Origin: Sphingomonas sp. IC081
Lineage (GTDB): Bacteria > Pseudomonadota > Alphaproteobacteria > Sphingomonadales > Sphingomonadaceae
Length of the DNA stretch: 64,000 nucleotides
Assembly (NCBI RefSeq): GCF_006874585.1
Contig: NZ_CP029761.1
Location: 1-64,000, forward strand
Reading direction: 5' to 3'
Shown here piece by piece: positions 34,820 through 44,678 of the stretch (positions are counted from its first letter, which is position 1; each line of letters starts with the position of its first letter). Below the pieces are notes generated by a model. That model worked only from the letters and a program-made list of their open reading frames with translations. It was not told the DNA's origin and did no database searches. The translations under genes and the position numbers were made by a program.

Positions 34820-35851
34820 ATGGGAGCATCGATGGCCGCCACCTCTAAGACCGCCGCGCTGATGGCGCGGGGCCGTGAATTTCTTGGCAGCGAATACGCG
34901 ATCCTGTGCGGCGCCATGTCCTGGGTTTCCGAACGCAATCTGGTTTCGGCGATCAGCAATGCCGGCGGTTTCGGCGTGATCGCCTGCGGGGCGATGAATC
35001 CCGAGCTTCTCGACAAGGAGATCGCCGGGACGCGCGCCCTGACCGACAAGCCTTTTGGTGTCAACCTGATCACCATGCATCCGCAGCTTTTCGAACTGAT
35101 CGAGGTCTGCGCCAGGCACGGCGTCAGCCACGTCGTGCTGGCCGGCGGCATTCCGCCCAAGGGCAGTGTCGAGGCGATCAAGGAATCGGGCGCCAAGGTC
35201 ATCTGCTTTGCGCCGACACTGGCGCTGGGCAAGAAGCTGCTGCGTTCGGGCGCGGATGCCCTGGTGATCGAGGGCATGGAAGCGGGCGGCCACATCGGCC
35301 CGGTCTCGACGTCGGTGCTGGCCCAGGAAATCCTGCCGGCGCTGGCCGAGGAGCATCTGGTGTTCGTGGCCGGCGGCATCGGCCGCGGCGAGGCGATGGC
35401 CGGTTACCTCGAGATGGGCGCAGCGGGCGTGCAACTCGGCACCCGGTTCGCCTGCGCCAGCGAATCGATCGCACACCCCGACTTCAAGAAGGCCTTCTTC
35501 CGCGCCAATGCCCGCGATGCCGTGGCCTCGGTCCAGGTCGACCCGCGCCTGCCGGTGATCCCGGTGCGCGCGCTCAAGAACAAGGGCACCGAGGAGTTCA
35601 CCGCCAAGCAGATCGAAGTGGCGCGCCTGCTCGACGCCGGTGAAGTGGACATGGGCGAGGCCCAGCTCAAGATCGAACACTTCTGGGCCGGTGCGCTGCG
35701 CCGCGCGGTGATCGAGGGTGACGTCGAGAACGGCTCGATCATGGCCGGCCAGTCGGTCGGCATGGTCAGCAAGGAAGAGCCGGTGGCCGACATCATCGCC
35801 GCGCTCATGGCCGAATCCGAAGCGGCGCTCGCCAGCCGCGCCGCTGCCTGA
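34820..35851 (+). CDS. Nitronate monooxygenase family protein
   Basis: A 343-residue FMN-dependent TIM-barrel enzyme of the nitronate monooxygenase/2-nitropropane dioxygenase family: [14 protein letters not shown] near the start, [13 protein letters not shown] in the middle with the FMN phosphate-binding glycines, and [27 protein letters not shown]. It oxidises nitronates in known members; the physiological substrate here is uncertain. purU follows 11 bp downstream. Confidence 0.9.
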   Translation: MGASMAATSKTAALMARGREFLGSEYAILCGAMSWVSERNLVSAISNAGGFGVIACGAMNPELLDKEIAGTRALTDKPFGVNLITMHPQLFELIEVCARHGVSHVVLAGGIPPKGSVEAIKESGAKVICFAPTLALGKKLLRSGADALVIEGMEAGGHIGPVSTSVLAQEILPALAEEHLVFVAGGIGRGEAMAGYLEMGAAGVQLGTRFACASESIAHPDFKKAFFRANARDAVASVQVDPRLPVIPVRALKNKGTEEFTAKQIEVARLLDAGEVDMGEAQLKIEHFWAGALRRAVIEGDVENGSIMAGQSVGMVSKEEPVADIIAALMAESEAALASRAAA

Positions 35852-35862
35852 GGCCTGCCGCG

Positions 35863-36729
35863 ATGCCTGAAGCGAAGTCGCAGCCGCTGGTCCTTGCGCT
35901 GTCCTGCGCCGATCGCCCGGGCATCGTTGCCCGGGTGACCGGTTATCTTGCCCAGGCCGGGGGCAACATCATCGAGGCGCAGCAGTTCAACGACCTCGAT
36001 GAAGACAAGTTCTTCATGCGTGTCGCCTTCGATCCGGGCACCGCCAACCGCGAGGAATTCAGCGAGGGTTTCGGCCCGATCGCGCATGAATACGGCATGG
36101 CCTGGTCGATGACCCGCCGCGACCGGCCGCGCCGGGTGCTGCTGCTGGTCAGCAAGTTCGACCACTGCCTTGCCGACCTGCTCTATCGCCAGCGCATCGG
36201 CGAGATGCCGATGGAGGTCGTCGGCATCGTTTCCAATCACCCGCGCGAGGCGATCAGTTCGCTGATGATCGGCGACGTGCCGTTCCATCACCTGCCGGTG
36301 ACGAAGGACACCAAGGCCGCGCAGGAAGCGCAGATCCGCGCGCTGGTGAACGAGACCCGCGCCGAACTCGTCGTGCTGGCCCGCTACATGCAGATCCTGT
36401 CCGACGAGATGGCGGCGTTTCTCTCGGGCCGCTGCATCAACATCCACCACTCGTTCCTCCCCGGCTTCAAGGGCGCCAAGCCCTACCACCAGGCGCATGC
36501 GCGCGGGGTGAAGATGATCGGGGCATCGGCGCATTACGTGACCGCCGACCTCGACGAAGGGCCGATCATCCATCAGGATGTGGAAGCCGTGACTCACGCT
36601 GACACGCCCGAGGACATGGTGCGCAAGGGCCGCGACATCGAGCGGCGCGTGCTGGCCGAGGCGGTGCGGCTGCATCTTGAGGACCGCGTGCTGCTGAACG
36701 GCTCGCGGACGGTCGTGTTCAGAGGGTAA
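35863..36729 (+). CDS. purU: Formyltetrahydrofolate deformylase
   Basis: Hydrolyses 10-formyl-tetrahydrofolate to formate and tetrahydrofolate, balancing one-carbon pools. The 288-residue product has an N-terminal ACT domain ([20 protein letters not shown]) and a C-terminal formyltransferase-fold domain with [19 protein letters not shown], which carries the catalytic asparagine/histidine. Closely packed between the nitronate monooxygenase and a VOC gene. Confidence 0.96.
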   Translation: MPEAKSQPLVLALSCADRPGIVARVTGYLAQAGGNIIEAQQFNDLDEDKFFMRVAFDPGTANREEFSEGFGPIAHEYGMAWSMTRRDRPRRVLLLVSKFDHCLADLLYRQRIGEMPMEVVGIVSNHPREAISSLMIGDVPFHHLPVTKDTKAAQEAQIRALVNETRAELVVLARYMQILSDEMAAFLSGRCINIHHSFLPGFKGAKPYHQAHARGVKMIGASAHYVTADLDEGPIIHQDVEAVTHADTPEDMVRKGRDIERRVLAEAVRLHLEDRVLLNGSRTVVFRG

Positions 36730-36738
36730 GAGGGTTTT

Positions 36739-37155
36739 ATGGCGGTCAGCGGTATCGATCATGTCAATGTCCTGACCGACGACCTGGAGGCCACGGCCCG
36801 TTTCTACGAGGACGTGCTCGGCCTCTCCCGCAGCCCCAACCCGACCGTCGCCGCGCATATTGCCGGTTACTGGATGCGCGACGGCGAGGGCAACGCGGTT
36901 GTCCATCTGGTCGACCGCACGACCGCGCGCGGGCGTTACGACGCCTATCGCCCCGGTGAGCCGACCAATGCGCTTCACCATTTCGCGCTGCGCTGCTCGG
37001 GCTATGCGGAGATGCGCGCACGGATCGCGGCGCTCGGCCTGCCGCACCGAGTGAACGAACATCCCGCACTTGGGCTCGCGCAGATCTTCCTGGTCGATCC
37101 CAACGCGGTGAACATCGAGCTCAACTTCCATGGCGCACTGACGGAGGCCGATTGA
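36739..37155 (+). CDS. VOC-family (glyoxalase/dioxygenase fold) protein
   Basis: A 138-residue VOC protein: IDHVNVLTDDLEATARFYEDVLG opens the first beta-alpha-beta-beta-beta unit, and a HHFALRC strand and a FLVDPNAVNIELNF end supply the metal ligands (His, His and Glu). Substrate unknown. It follows purU by 9 bp, so the three genes from 34820 may form an operon. Confidence 0.85.
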   Translation: MAVSGIDHVNVLTDDLEATARFYEDVLGLSRSPNPTVAAHIAGYWMRDGEGNAVVHLVDRTTARGRYDAYRPGEPTNALHHFALRCSGYAEMRARIAALGLPHRVNEHPALGLAQIFLVDPNAVNIELNFHGALTEAD

Positions 37156-37250
37156 TTCTGCTGTCGAAAGCCGGGCCGGGGCTGGTCATCGGCCTTGCCG
37201 CGGGCTAGCCTCGGCGTCTTCCTCGAAGCAGCAGCGGACCCGCCCTTTCG

Positions 37251-38126
37251 ATGTGTGACGACTTCACCGCCGAGGCCGAAGAGGCCAACCTCGCCCGCCG
37301 CGGGCTCAATCGCCGCGAATTTTCCGCGCTGGGCGCCAGCATCGCACTGGCCGGCTGCGCCGCCGGGCTCGGTCCCAAGTCCGCCGGCAGCGACGTGCAG
37401 GAAAAGATGGTCTCGATCACCACCGACGACGGGGTGGCGGACGCCTTTTTTGTGCACCCGGCCAAAGGCGCGCATGCGGGTGTGATCATGTGGCCCGATA
37501 TTGCGGGGCTGCGGGAGACGAAGAAGATCATGGCGCGCAGGCTCGCGGCGGAAGGCTACGCGGTGCTATGCGTGAACCCCTATTATCGCGGCGGCCCGGC
37601 GCCGACCTTCGAGAGTTTTTCGGACTACCGCACGGCGGAAGGCCAGGCCAAGGTCGCGCCGCTGCGCGCGGCGCTGACCCCCGATGCGATCACCCGCGAT
37701 GCCAGGGCCTATGTCGCCTTCCTGCGGGGCGATCCTGCGGTCGACGGCAAGCGCGGCATCGGCAGTCATGGTTATTGCATGGGCGGTCCTTTCGCCGTGC
37801 GCGCCGTCGCTGCCGAACCTGTCCATGTGCGCGCGGCGGCCTCGCTCCACGGGGCGGGGCTGGTGAGCGATGCGCCGGACAGTCCGCACCGCCTGATCGC
37901 CAGGACGCGGGCCGGGTTCCTCTTTGCCATCGCCCGCAATGACGACGCCAGGCAGCCCGACCAGAAGAGCGAACTGCAGAAGGCCGCAGCCGCTGCGAAC
38001 CGGCCCGCCGAAGTCGAGGTCTATCCTGCCGACCATGGCTGGTGCGTGCCCGATTCGCCCTCGTGGGATCCCGATGCGGCAGACAGGGCGTGGCAGCGGA
38101 TGCTGGCGCTCTACGAGACGCTCTGA
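37251..38126 (+). CDS. Exported dienelactone hydrolase-family protein
   Basis: A 291-residue alpha/beta hydrolase. The N-terminus has a twin-arginine-like signal (NRREFSALGASIALAGCA) ending in a possible lipobox, so it is probably exported folded. The dienelactone hydrolase domain has the nucleophile elbow GYCMGG with cysteine instead of serine, and histidine in ADHGW. In this family the triad is Cys-Asp-His. The substrate is unknown. Confidence 0.85.
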   Translation: MCDDFTAEAEEANLARRGLNRREFSALGASIALAGCAAGLGPKSAGSDVQEKMVSITTDDGVADAFFVHPAKGAHAGVIMWPDIAGLRETKKIMARRLAAEGYAVLCVNPYYRGGPAPTFESFSDYRTAEGQAKVAPLRAALTPDAITRDARAYVAFLRGDPAVDGKRGIGSHGYCMGGPFAVRAVAAEPVHVRAAASLHGAGLVSDAPDSPHRLIARTRAGFLFAIARNDDARQPDQKSELQKAAAAANRPAEVEVYPADHGWCVPDSPSWDPDAADRAWQRMLALYETL

Positions 38127-38156
38127 GTTTCCGGTTTTTCGCGTTTTCCGGGTTCT

Positions 38157-38215
38157 CGGGTGGGGGAGCGGGCTGGTGTCGCTCTAAAAATGCCCTTTCG
38201 GGTATTTTTCAAACA
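38157..38215. repeat. Three-hairpin element, half copy 2
   Basis: Matches the right half of the 4855-4986 element: GGGTGGGGGAGCGGGCTGG corresponds to the distal arm of the long stem, and AAAAATGCCC (38186-38195) pairs with 38200-38209 as the last hairpin. The left half is missing. It lies between the convergent hydrolase and ZntB-like genes and may serve as a terminator. Confidence 0.6.
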
Positions 38216-38219
38216 GACT

Positions 38220-39206
38220 CTAACGGAAGAACCCGCGCCCCCTGAGGAACAGGAAGGTCGCCAGCGCCGATCCGGCCGCCAGCACCGTGGCACCGACGGT
38301 GCCGTGGTGGCCGACCAGCGGCAGGTCGCCGGTGTTCATGCCGAAGATGCCCGTCACCAGCGTGGCGGGCAGCATCAGCGCGGTCATGACCGAAAGCAGG
38401 TAGAGGTTCTGGTTGACCCGCTGGTTCGACTGGTCGTTGATCTCGTCGCGCACCGAGCGCAACTGGTTGAGCACGCTGATGATGTCGCCGCCCACGCCCT
38501 GTACCCGCTGCGAGAGTTTCTCGACCGTGGGCAGCATGTCGGCGGGCAGGTCATCGTCGATTTCGAGCCGGCGGAACACGCTTTTCATGCCGTCGAGCAT
38601 CCGGTGGAGCTGGGCGAGGCGGCGGCGCACGTCAAGTAGGCGGTGACTGCCGGGCACCGGGCGGTCTTCGACCAGCGCGTCCTCGGCGGCCTGCACTTCG
38701 CCCGAGAGGCGGGCGATCACGCGGCCGAAGTTCTCCAGCATCGCGCTCACCATCATGTCTAGCGCGCGCGGCGGCGTCATCGCCATCTCGCTTCCGCTGA
38801 GGCGGCGATGGACGATGTCCGCCGAGCCGACCGGATGATGGCGCGCCGAGACGATCAGGTTGCCGGTCAGTGCCATGTGCAGCGCGCCGATCCGGCCGGT
38901 GTCCTCGCTATCGAAATCGCGCTCGAAATCGTGCAGCACGCAGGCAACGGTGACGGGATCGACCAGCGCGCGCTGGTGGCGGTCCTGCGAGAGCAGGACC
39001 TCGCGCGCGGCGGCGGGCAATTCGGGCGTGGTCTCCACCCACAGGCGGGTGCCGTGATCGGCAAGGTTGAGATGCAGCCAGCGCAGGCGGCCGTCATGGG
39101 GGCTGTTGCAGTCTTCCACCGTGCGGTTGCCCTCAGGCGTGAATTCGATGCCCCAGATCAGACCGGGGCCGAGAGCGGGCGGTCCCCCTTCACGCGGTTC
39201 GCGCAT
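38220..39206 (-). CDS. CorA-family transporter, ZntB-like
   Basis: A 328-residue CorA-family protein. It has a large cytoplasmic N-terminal domain rich in long helices and two C-terminal membrane helices, with the GMN signature in [12 protein letters not shown] between them. The DLP after GMN is more like ZntB than magnesium CorA. It probably moves zinc or another divalent cation; direction is not clear from sequence. Divergent from msrB. Confidence 0.87.
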   Translation of the reverse strand: MREPREGGPPALGPGLIWGIEFTPEGNRTVEDCNSPHDGRLRWLHLNLADHGTRLWVETTPELPAAAREVLLSQDRHQRALVDPVTVACVLHDFERDFDSEDTGRIGALHMALTGNLIVSARHHPVGSADIVHRRLSGSEMAMTPPRALDMMVSAMLENFGRVIARLSGEVQAAEDALVEDRPVPGSHRLLDVRRRLAQLHRMLDGMKSVFRRLEIDDDLPADMLPTVEKLSQRVQGVGGDIISVLNQLRSVRDEINDQSNQRVNQNLYLLSVMTALMLPATLVTGIFGMNTGDLPLVGHHGTVGATVLAAGSALATFLFLRGRGFFR

Positions 39207-39321
39207 GGTGTTTCCTCAAGCGGTTCCAGACCTTCTTCTAGCACAGCGATGGCGCATCGCCATTGAAGGAGACTGGAAAGGCGGGCCCCGCCCTCCCATA
39301 TGCGCGCTCAAGGAGACGCCG

Positions 39322-39726
39322 ATGACCGACAAGATCCACCTCACCGATGCGCAGTGGCGCGAGAAGCTGAGCCCCGAGCAGTATCATGTGCTGCGCGAGG
39401 CCGGCACCGAGCGCGCCTTCACCGGCAAGTACGACGGCAACAAGCAGGCCGGGCTCTATACTTGTGCAGGCTGCGGTGCACCGCTGTTCCAGTCGGACGA
39501 CAAGTTCAATTCCGGCTGCGGCTGGCCGAGCTACACCGCGCCTGCCGAGGCCGGTGCGATCGACGAGCATATCGATACCTCGCATGGCATGATCCGTACC
39601 GAAGTGCGCTGCGCCAGGTGCGAGGGACACCTTGGCCACGTGTTTCCCGATGGCCCCGCGCCGACCGGCCTGCGCTACTGCATCAATAGCGCCTCGCTGG
39701 ACTTCACGCCCGAGGCGCAGGGCTGA
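39322..39726 (+). CDS. msrB: Peptide-methionine (R)-S-oxide reductase
   Basis: Repairs methionine-R-sulfoxide in proteins. The 134-residue product has two zinc CxxC pairs (CAGC and CARC), the GCGWPSY motif, and the catalytic cysteine in RYCINSASL. The ATG at 39322 follows a strong AAGGAGA ribosome-binding site. Followed by a strong terminator. Confidence 0.97.
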   Translation: MTDKIHLTDAQWREKLSPEQYHVLREAGTERAFTGKYDGNKQAGLYTCAGCGAPLFQSDDKFNSGCGWPSYTAPAEAGAIDEHIDTSHGMIRTEVRCARCEGHLGHVFPDGPAPTGLRYCINSASLDFTPEAQG

Positions 39727-39753
39727 GCCCCGGCAACGGGCGCACCAGCGTAT

Positions 39754-39784
39754 AAAAAAAGGGGCCGGATTTCCGGCCCCTTTT
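39754..39784. terminator. Bidirectional intrinsic terminator
   Basis: GGGGCCGG (39761-39768) pairs with CCGGCCCC (39773-39780) around ATTT, flanked by A-run and T-run. It serves the convergent msrB and penicillin-binding protein genes. Confidence 0.85.
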
Positions 39785-39815
39785 CGTGTGTCTTGATCGT
39801 CTGGCCAATCCGGCG

Positions 39816-42095
39816 TCAGGCGCCTGGGGTGCGTTCCGGCGCCGGGGTGCGGACGGCGCGCGGGGCGTTGGTGTTGGCCGGGCTCTGGCGCGTGCGCTGG
39901 CTTTCTTCCGAGGAAGAGCGCCCGGTGGCACGGTTGAGGAAGTCGGGGCTGGCGGCAGGTGGCACGCTACCGGAGCCGGAGCCGTTGCCGGAACCGCCGC
40001 CACCGTTACTGGGCGTACGCTGGCCAGGAGCCGATGCCGCACCGGGGCCATAGTCGGGCATCTGCGGGGCACCGGGGCCGGGGCCCGGACCGACGCTGCC
40101 ATCCTCGTAGCGGGGCTGGTCGTCGCCCTGCTCGCCATTGGCGCCGGGATGGACGACGTTGCCGTTCTCGTCGACGTAGTAATAGTCGTCCGGGCTGCCC
40201 TGCAGGGCTTCGTCGTCGGGTTCCAGCTGCCATTCGGGCAGCTTCACTTCGGTCTGGAACTGCTCGACCGGGCGGGTCGAGACGGCAACCTTCATGTAGT
40301 CGGCAAAGGCGCGCGCCGGGGCATGGCCGCCGGAGAGCCCGCGCACCGGCTTGGCATCGTCGCGGCCCATCCACACGCCGGTGGTGATGCCGCTGGAGAA
40401 GCCGAGGAACCAGCCGTCCTTGTTTGAGCTGGTGGTGCCGGTCTTGCCCGCCACCGGGCGCCCGATCTGCGCGGCGCGGCCGGTGCCGGTGGCGACCGTT
40501 GTCTGCAGCAGGTCGGTGATCTCGGCAGCCACGTTGGGCGGCACGAGGACCTGGCCGCGCGCCGACTTGTGCTGGTAGAGCACTTCGCCCGAGGTGGTGG
40601 TGACCTTGACGATGCCGTAGGGCTCGACCGAGGTGCCACCGGCGGAGATCGCCGCGAAGGCGCGGGTCATGTCGATCACCCGCACTTCGGATGTGCCCAG
40701 CACCATCGCCGGCTTGGTGTTGATCGGAGTGGTGATGCCGAAGCGGCGCGCCATCGAGGCAACCGTGCCGAAGCCCACTTCGCTGCCGAGCTGGGCGGCG
40801 ACGGTGTTTTTCGAATAGGCAAAGGCGGTGCGGATATCGATCTGGCCGGCGAAGTTACGGCCGTCGTTCTGCGGGCTCCATCCGTCGATGGTGACCGGTT
40901 CGTCCATCACCCGGTCGTCGGGGGTGTAGCCGGCTTCGAGCGCCGAGAGATAGACAAACAGCTTCCACGACGAACCGGGCTGGCGCACGGCATTGGTGGC
41001 GCGGTTATAGTTCGAGTTCACGTAGTCGGTGCCGCCGACCATGGCGAGCACGGCGCCGTCGCGGTCAAGGCTGACCAGTGCGCCCTGCGCCCCCTTGGGG
41101 GCATTGGCGGTCATCGAACTGGTGGCGGCCTGCTGCATCTTCGGGTCGAGCGTGGTCCAGACCTCGATCGGCTCGTTGGTGTCGGGCAGCAGCATGTCGA
41201 GCTGGGGCAGCGCCCAGTCGGTGAAGTAGCGGACCGAATTCTGGCCCTTTTCGTGGACCACGGCAACGTCGGCGATGTCGGCCCGATCGGCGTCTGCTTG
41301 CGTGATCGCGCCGTTCTTGACCATCAGGCCGAGCACCACTTCGCCGCGCGACTTGGCGGCGTCGAGGTCTGCCGTGGGCGAGTAGTTCGAAGGCGCCTTC
41401 ACCAGACCGGCGATGATCGCGGCCTCGGCAGTCGACAGTTCGGTGGCGGGGTGGCCGAAGAACTTGCGGCTGGCCGCGTCGATGCCATAGGCGCCGCCGC
41501 CGAAATAGACCTTGTTGAGATAGAGTTCGAGGATCTGGTCCTTGGAGAACTTGCGTTCCAGCGCCAGTGCCAGCACCGCTTCGCGGGCCTTGCGGGTCAT
41601 CGAGCGGCTGTTGTTGAGGAACACGTTGCGGGCAAGCTGCTGGGTGATCGTCGAGGTGGCCTTGGCGCGGCCACCGGTGGTCAGCGAGACGTAGACCGCG
41701 CGCACCAGGCCAAGCGCGTCGATGCCGATATGCTCGCGGAAACGGCGATCCTCGACCGAGACCATCGCACCGCGCATGACCGGCGGGATCTCGTTGTAGC
41801 TCAGCCACTTGCCATAGCTCGGCCCGAGCGAGACGAGTTCGCTGCCGTCACGCGCGCGCACGACGATCATCTGGCCGTTCTGGCTGCTCTTGAGCGCGTC
41901 GAAGGCGGGCAACTGGCTCATCGTCACGGCAACCGCGGTGCCAAGGCCGATCGCGGCCAGCAGGACCAGTGCGCCGCCCCAGATGGCCACGCGCCGCGCA
42001 AGACGGCCGAGGAACGACGATTGCTGCGGTTTCGAGCGGTTCGGATTCGAGGAGGGCTCGCCGGGCGAGCGGCTCCGGCCGGTATTCTTGGCCAT
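39816..42095 (-). CDS. Class A penicillin-binding protein (1A type)
   Basis: Bifunctional peptidoglycan synthase. The 759-residue product has one N-terminal membrane helix, a GT51 glycosyltransferase domain with EDRRFREHIGID (catalytic Glu), ATSTITQQLARN and KVYFGGGAYGI, and a transpeptidase domain with GSSWK (Ser-x-x-Lys), YSKN and KTGTTS. The C-terminal 130 residues are Gly/Pro/Ser-rich and disordered. Compared with E. coli PBP1A it lacks the long insert, so it is closer to the PBP1C/sphingomonad type, but the penicillin motifs are intact. Confidence 0.94.
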   Translation of the reverse strand: MAKNTGRSRSPGEPSSNPNRSKPQQSSFLGRLARRVAIWGGALVLLAAIGLGTAVAVTMSQLPAFDALKSSQNGQMIVVRARDGSELVSLGPSYGKWLSYNEIPPVMRGAMVSVEDRRFREHIGIDALGLVRAVYVSLTTGGRAKATSTITQQLARNVFLNNSRSMTRKAREAVLALALERKFSKDQILELYLNKVYFGGGAYGIDAASRKFFGHPATELSTAEAAIIAGLVKAPSNYSPTADLDAAKSRGEVVLGLMVKNGAITQADADRADIADVAVVHEKGQNSVRYFTDWALPQLDMLLPDTNEPIEVWTTLDPKMQQAATSSMTANAPKGAQGALVSLDRDGAVLAMVGGTDYVNSNYNRATNAVRQPGSSWKLFVYLSALEAGYTPDDRVMDEPVTIDGWSPQNDGRNFAGQIDIRTAFAYSKNTVAAQLGSEVGFGTVASMARRFGITTPINTKPAMVLGTSEVRVIDMTRAFAAISAGGTSVEPYGIVKVTTTSGEVLYQHKSARGQVLVPPNVAAEITDLLQTTVATGTGRAAQIGRPVAGKTGTTSSNKDGWFLGFSSGITTGVWMGRDDAKPVRGLSGGHAPARAFADYMKVAVSTRPVEQFQTEVKLPEWQLEPDDEALQGSPDDYYYVDENGNVVHPGANGEQGDDQPRYEDGSVGPGPGPGAPQMPDYGPGAASAPGQRTPSNGGGGSGNGSGSGSVPPAASPDFLNRATGRSSSEESQRTRQSPANTNAPRAVRTPAPERTPGA

Positions 42096-42268
42096 TTTCT
42101 AGGTGCAGATCCCTTTTACGGACCGAGCGGTCCGAGCGCTCTCTAGCCCATGGACGCGGGTTTTGTAACCCGCCCTTAACAGAAAGCGCCGCCATATTGC
42201 GGAGAGTGGCAGGGGCGAGACGCTCCGTCGCACTGGAAACACCGTGCGCCGGCTGGCACAAGGCGGGC

Positions 42269-42688
42269 ATGGCCACAGACCTCCCGACAAACCGTGCTTC
42301 CGCCGATGTTTCCGCCGAACTGGCGATCCGCGCGCGCCGCGCTGCCTTCAACCGGGCGATAGCCGATGGCGATGCGGCTGCGATCGGTCCGATCCTCGCA
42401 CGCGACTGCGTGATGGTGACGGGCACCGACAGCGCGGTGATTGCCGGGCGCATGGGGCAGGTGAAAGTCTGGCGCCGCGAGTTCGCGGGCGACGGGCGCA
42501 TGGTCTATGTCCGCACGCCCGAACGCCTGGAGATCTCGCCGGCCCTGCCGATCGCCATGGAATACGGCGCCTGGCAGGGCCGCGATGCAGCAGGCACCAC
42601 TACCGCTTCGGGCAGCTATGTCGCCAAATGGCGCGAGGCGGGCGGCGACTGGGTGATCGAGGCGGAGATCTTCCTGACGCTGGGTTAG
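42269..42688 (+). CDS. SnoaL-like/DUF4440-type nuclear-transport-factor-2 fold protein
   Basis: A 139-residue protein with the pattern of NTF2-like DUF4440 proteins: RRAAFNRAIADGDAAAIGPIL, a CVMVTGTD strand and a KWREAGGDWVIEAEIF end. Such proteins are small enzymes or binders of unknown function. The ATG at 42269 follows AAGGCGGG. Divergent from the PBP gene. Confidence 0.72.
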   Translation: MATDLPTNRASADVSAELAIRARRAAFNRAIADGDAAAIGPILARDCVMVTGTDSAVIAGRMGQVKVWRREFAGDGRMVYVRTPERLEISPALPIAMEYGAWQGRDAAGTTTASGSYVAKWREAGGDWVIEAEIFLTLG

Positions 42689-42747
42689 GGGCGGGCTGGC
42701 GCAGCCCTGGAAATGACCCTGCGGGCATTCATGGATGAGTGTACGGA

Positions 42748-43341
42748 CTAGCTCGTCGCGTGTTCGGCGGCGGTCACTTCGTCGGCGGCGGCGCGGGCGC
42801 GGGCGGCCGCGGCCGCAGCGGCATCGTCGAGCGGGGGAGAGGCAGGCAGGCGCGCGGCGGGCGAGCGAGAGAGCGGCAGGGCTTGCGGTGCCGGTGTGAA
42901 CTGGCGCTGGCGGAAGCCCGGCGGGGCATCGGCATTGTCGTCCCGGTCGTCGCCAGGGTCGTCGCGATCTGCCCAGCCCATCGGGCGGTAACGTCCGTCC
43001 GGCCCCTGCAGGATCATCATCTGGTCCGGCGGCGGCGCCTGCTGGAAGGCCGGAGCGCCGGGCGGCGCGGCATAGGCGAAGTCCTCGCCGCTGCCTTCGA
43101 GCGGATAGCCCTGTTCGTCGTCGTAGCCCTGACGGCGCAGGCTGCCGTGATCGCGCGCGGCTTCGCCGTCCGCGCCTTCGAAGCGCACGAAGTCGCTGCC
43201 TTGCGCCGTGTCATGCTGGCCGAAGCGCTCGGTCCAGTGGCGCAGCGGCCCGGCGGTGAGGCCGCCGGCGACGACACCCAGTCCTACGCCGGCGCCACCC
43301 CCCGCCACCAGCAGCAGAACCATCCATTTACCTGCACCCAT
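42748..43341 (-). CDS. Membrane-anchored hypothetical protein
   Basis: A 197-residue product beginning MGAGKWMVLLLVAGGGAGVG, a single glycine-rich membrane helix, followed by a polar, Pro/Asp/Gln-rich region with YRPMGWADRDDPGDD and an alanine-rich end. The frame continues to 43929, but the upstream part overlaps another gene and shows no pattern. No family recognised. Divergent from the 43537 gene. Confidence 0.5.
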   Translation of the reverse strand: MGAGKWMVLLLVAGGGAGVGLGVVAGGLTAGPLRHWTERFGQHDTAQGSDFVRFEGADGEAARDHGSLRRQGYDDEQGYPLEGSGEDFAYAAPPGAPAFQQAPPPDQMMILQGPDGRYRPMGWADRDDPGDDRDDNADAPPGFRQRQFTPAPQALPLSRSPAARLPASPPLDDAAAAAAARARAAADEVTAAEHATS

Positions 43342-43536
43342 AATCACTTGCGTCCCGTCTACATGCCCTGGCTTGCGGCAAGGCGGGTAGCCCGCCTGCC
43401 CTGTCGGTGCGGTGAATGGAAAGGCGCCATGGCAGGCGCGCTTCCGGGCTCCGCATAGTTCCGCATGCCGCCGATAACCGCACGGCAAGAGGCCTTGTGA
43501 AACGATTAAGTTCAATCCGTGAGGGTATTTTAGAAG

Positions 43537-43932
43537 ATGTACACACGGCGCGACAGCTTTGCGATGACACCTTGCTGGTTCAAGGGCGCTCACCAGCCCG
43601 AGGGACGGCGACGGCGGGAGGAGGACGGCTCGGTGCTGTGTACCTGCCGGTTTTGCCGCAAGGAGATCCGCTCGCGCGAGGGCAAGACCTGGAGCCTGGC
43701 GGAAGGGCTGGACCTCGATGCCCTGGCGGCGGCCTGCCTGTCGAGCCACTTCAGCGTGGTCGATGTCGTCGATGGGCTGGTGATCGCCCGCTACCCGATC
43801 GGCGCGGATCTCGGCGAGGACGAGATCGCCGTGCTGCGGGCCCGGATTGGCGAGACACACGGGGTTGACGACGACGGCGATCTCGAAATCCGCCTCGTCT
43901 CCCACAAGGCCCTGCTCGACCGGCGGCATTGA
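43537..43932 (+). CDS. Hypothetical protein with CxxC-like motif
   Basis: A 131-residue acidic protein. CTCRFC (about residues 35-40) with an upstream cysteine/histidine (TPCWFKGAHQ) could bind a metal. The rest is helix-rich (LDLDALAAACLSSHF, EDEIAVLRARIGETHG). No family recognised. A start at the second methionine (43564) is possible. A strong terminator follows the stop. Confidence 0.6.
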   Translation: MYTRRDSFAMTPCWFKGAHQPEGRRRREEDGSVLCTCRFCRKEIRSREGKTWSLAEGLDLDALAAACLSSHFSVVDVVDGLVIARYPIGADLGEDEIAVLRARIGETHGVDDDGDLEIRLVSHKALLDRRH

Positions 43933-43980
43933 AGCGCGTCTGGTCTTCCGGTCCGGAGCCGCGTGAGCGACCGGACATGC

Positions 43981-44018
43981 AAAAAGGCCGCCGTTCCCAT
44001 GGGAGCGGCGGCCTTTTT
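43981..44018. terminator. Intrinsic terminator
   Basis: AAAAAGGCCGCCG (43981-43993) pairs with CGGCGGCCTTTTT around the inner hairpin TTCCCATGGGAG. Long T-run after the stem; it serves the forward gene and, through the A-run, the convergent reverse gene. Confidence 0.85.
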
Positions 44019-44072
44019 TAAACCTCGTGGCTGCGCTGGCCGGCCCGGGAGGGGCGTCAGCGGCGCCTCACC

Positions 44073-44366
44073 TTACTGGGTGAGGGCGGCAGCCTGCTCG
44101 GTGGCGAGGGCGTTGCGGGCGTCGGCCAGACGGAAGTCGACGTTGCGCGAGTTGTAGGTGCCGGTCACGCGGTTGCCGCTGACGTAGAGGCGGAACGGAA
44201 CCTGGCCCGAAGCGGTCCCCGAGATCACGGTCACCTTGCCCTTCTGGGCGGTGGTGTAGTTGTAGTGAACGCCGTCATGCGAGAAGCTGCGGGCGTCTTC
44301 GGCCTGGGCAGAGGTGGCGAAAACGGCGGCAAGAGCGGCGGCACCGGCAAAGACAGTCTTGAACAT
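44073..44366 (-). CDS. Small exported protein, hypothetical
   Basis: A 97-residue secreted protein with signal peptide (MFKTVFAGAAALAAVFATSAQA) and mature part with strands DGVHYNYTTAQKGKVTVISG and FRLYVSGNRVTGTYNS. The pattern suggests a small beta-sandwich. The ATG follows AAAAAGGA. No family recognised. Two palindromic GCAACA-type sites lie upstream. Confidence 0.7.
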   Translation of the reverse strand: MFKTVFAGAAALAAVFATSAQAEDARSFSHDGVHYNYTTAQKGKVTVISGTASGQVPFRLYVSGNRVTGTYNSRNVDFRLADARNALATEQAAALTQ

Positions 44367-44420
44367 GGCAAAATCCTTTTTCTCAAGAAGCGGGAGATTG
44401 CCTCGGGGCATCTCTTATCT

Positions 44421-44469
44421 TGTTGCAGTGCAACATGTGTTGCGCGGGAGTTGTTCGCAATGGCAACAA
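44421..44469. promoter_or_regulatory. Two TTGTTGC-type operators
   Basis: TGTTGC-AGT-GCAACA (44421-44435) is a perfect dyad. TTGTTCGC-AAT-GGCAACAA (44451-44469) is the same with one mismatch. Both have a 3-bp spacer, and the centres are 32 bp apart, three helical turns. They lie upstream of the small exported protein gene. One regulator binding both is inferred. Confidence 0.55.
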
Positions 44470-44678
44470 ATGCCACCAGTGTTGATAAAAGTGCAACTGT
44501 ATGGAAAAACTCCGACAAGTTATGTGCTTAGCCTCTAACCCGTGCAAACCGTGCCATTTCGGGAAAAACGGACGGTTTTCTCGTGCCGGGCGCGGCAATC
44601 TGCGCCCATTTCGCAGGATGCGCCAAGTGCAATCGGGCGTCTCTTGCGGGGGTGCGGTGGCCCGGTTAGGCTTCCGGC

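Noticed and set aside
42748..43929. A 393-residue form of the reverse membrane protein
   Set aside because: The upstream two thirds of the extra part is antisense to the 43537 gene, and a natural signal-anchor start exists at 43341.
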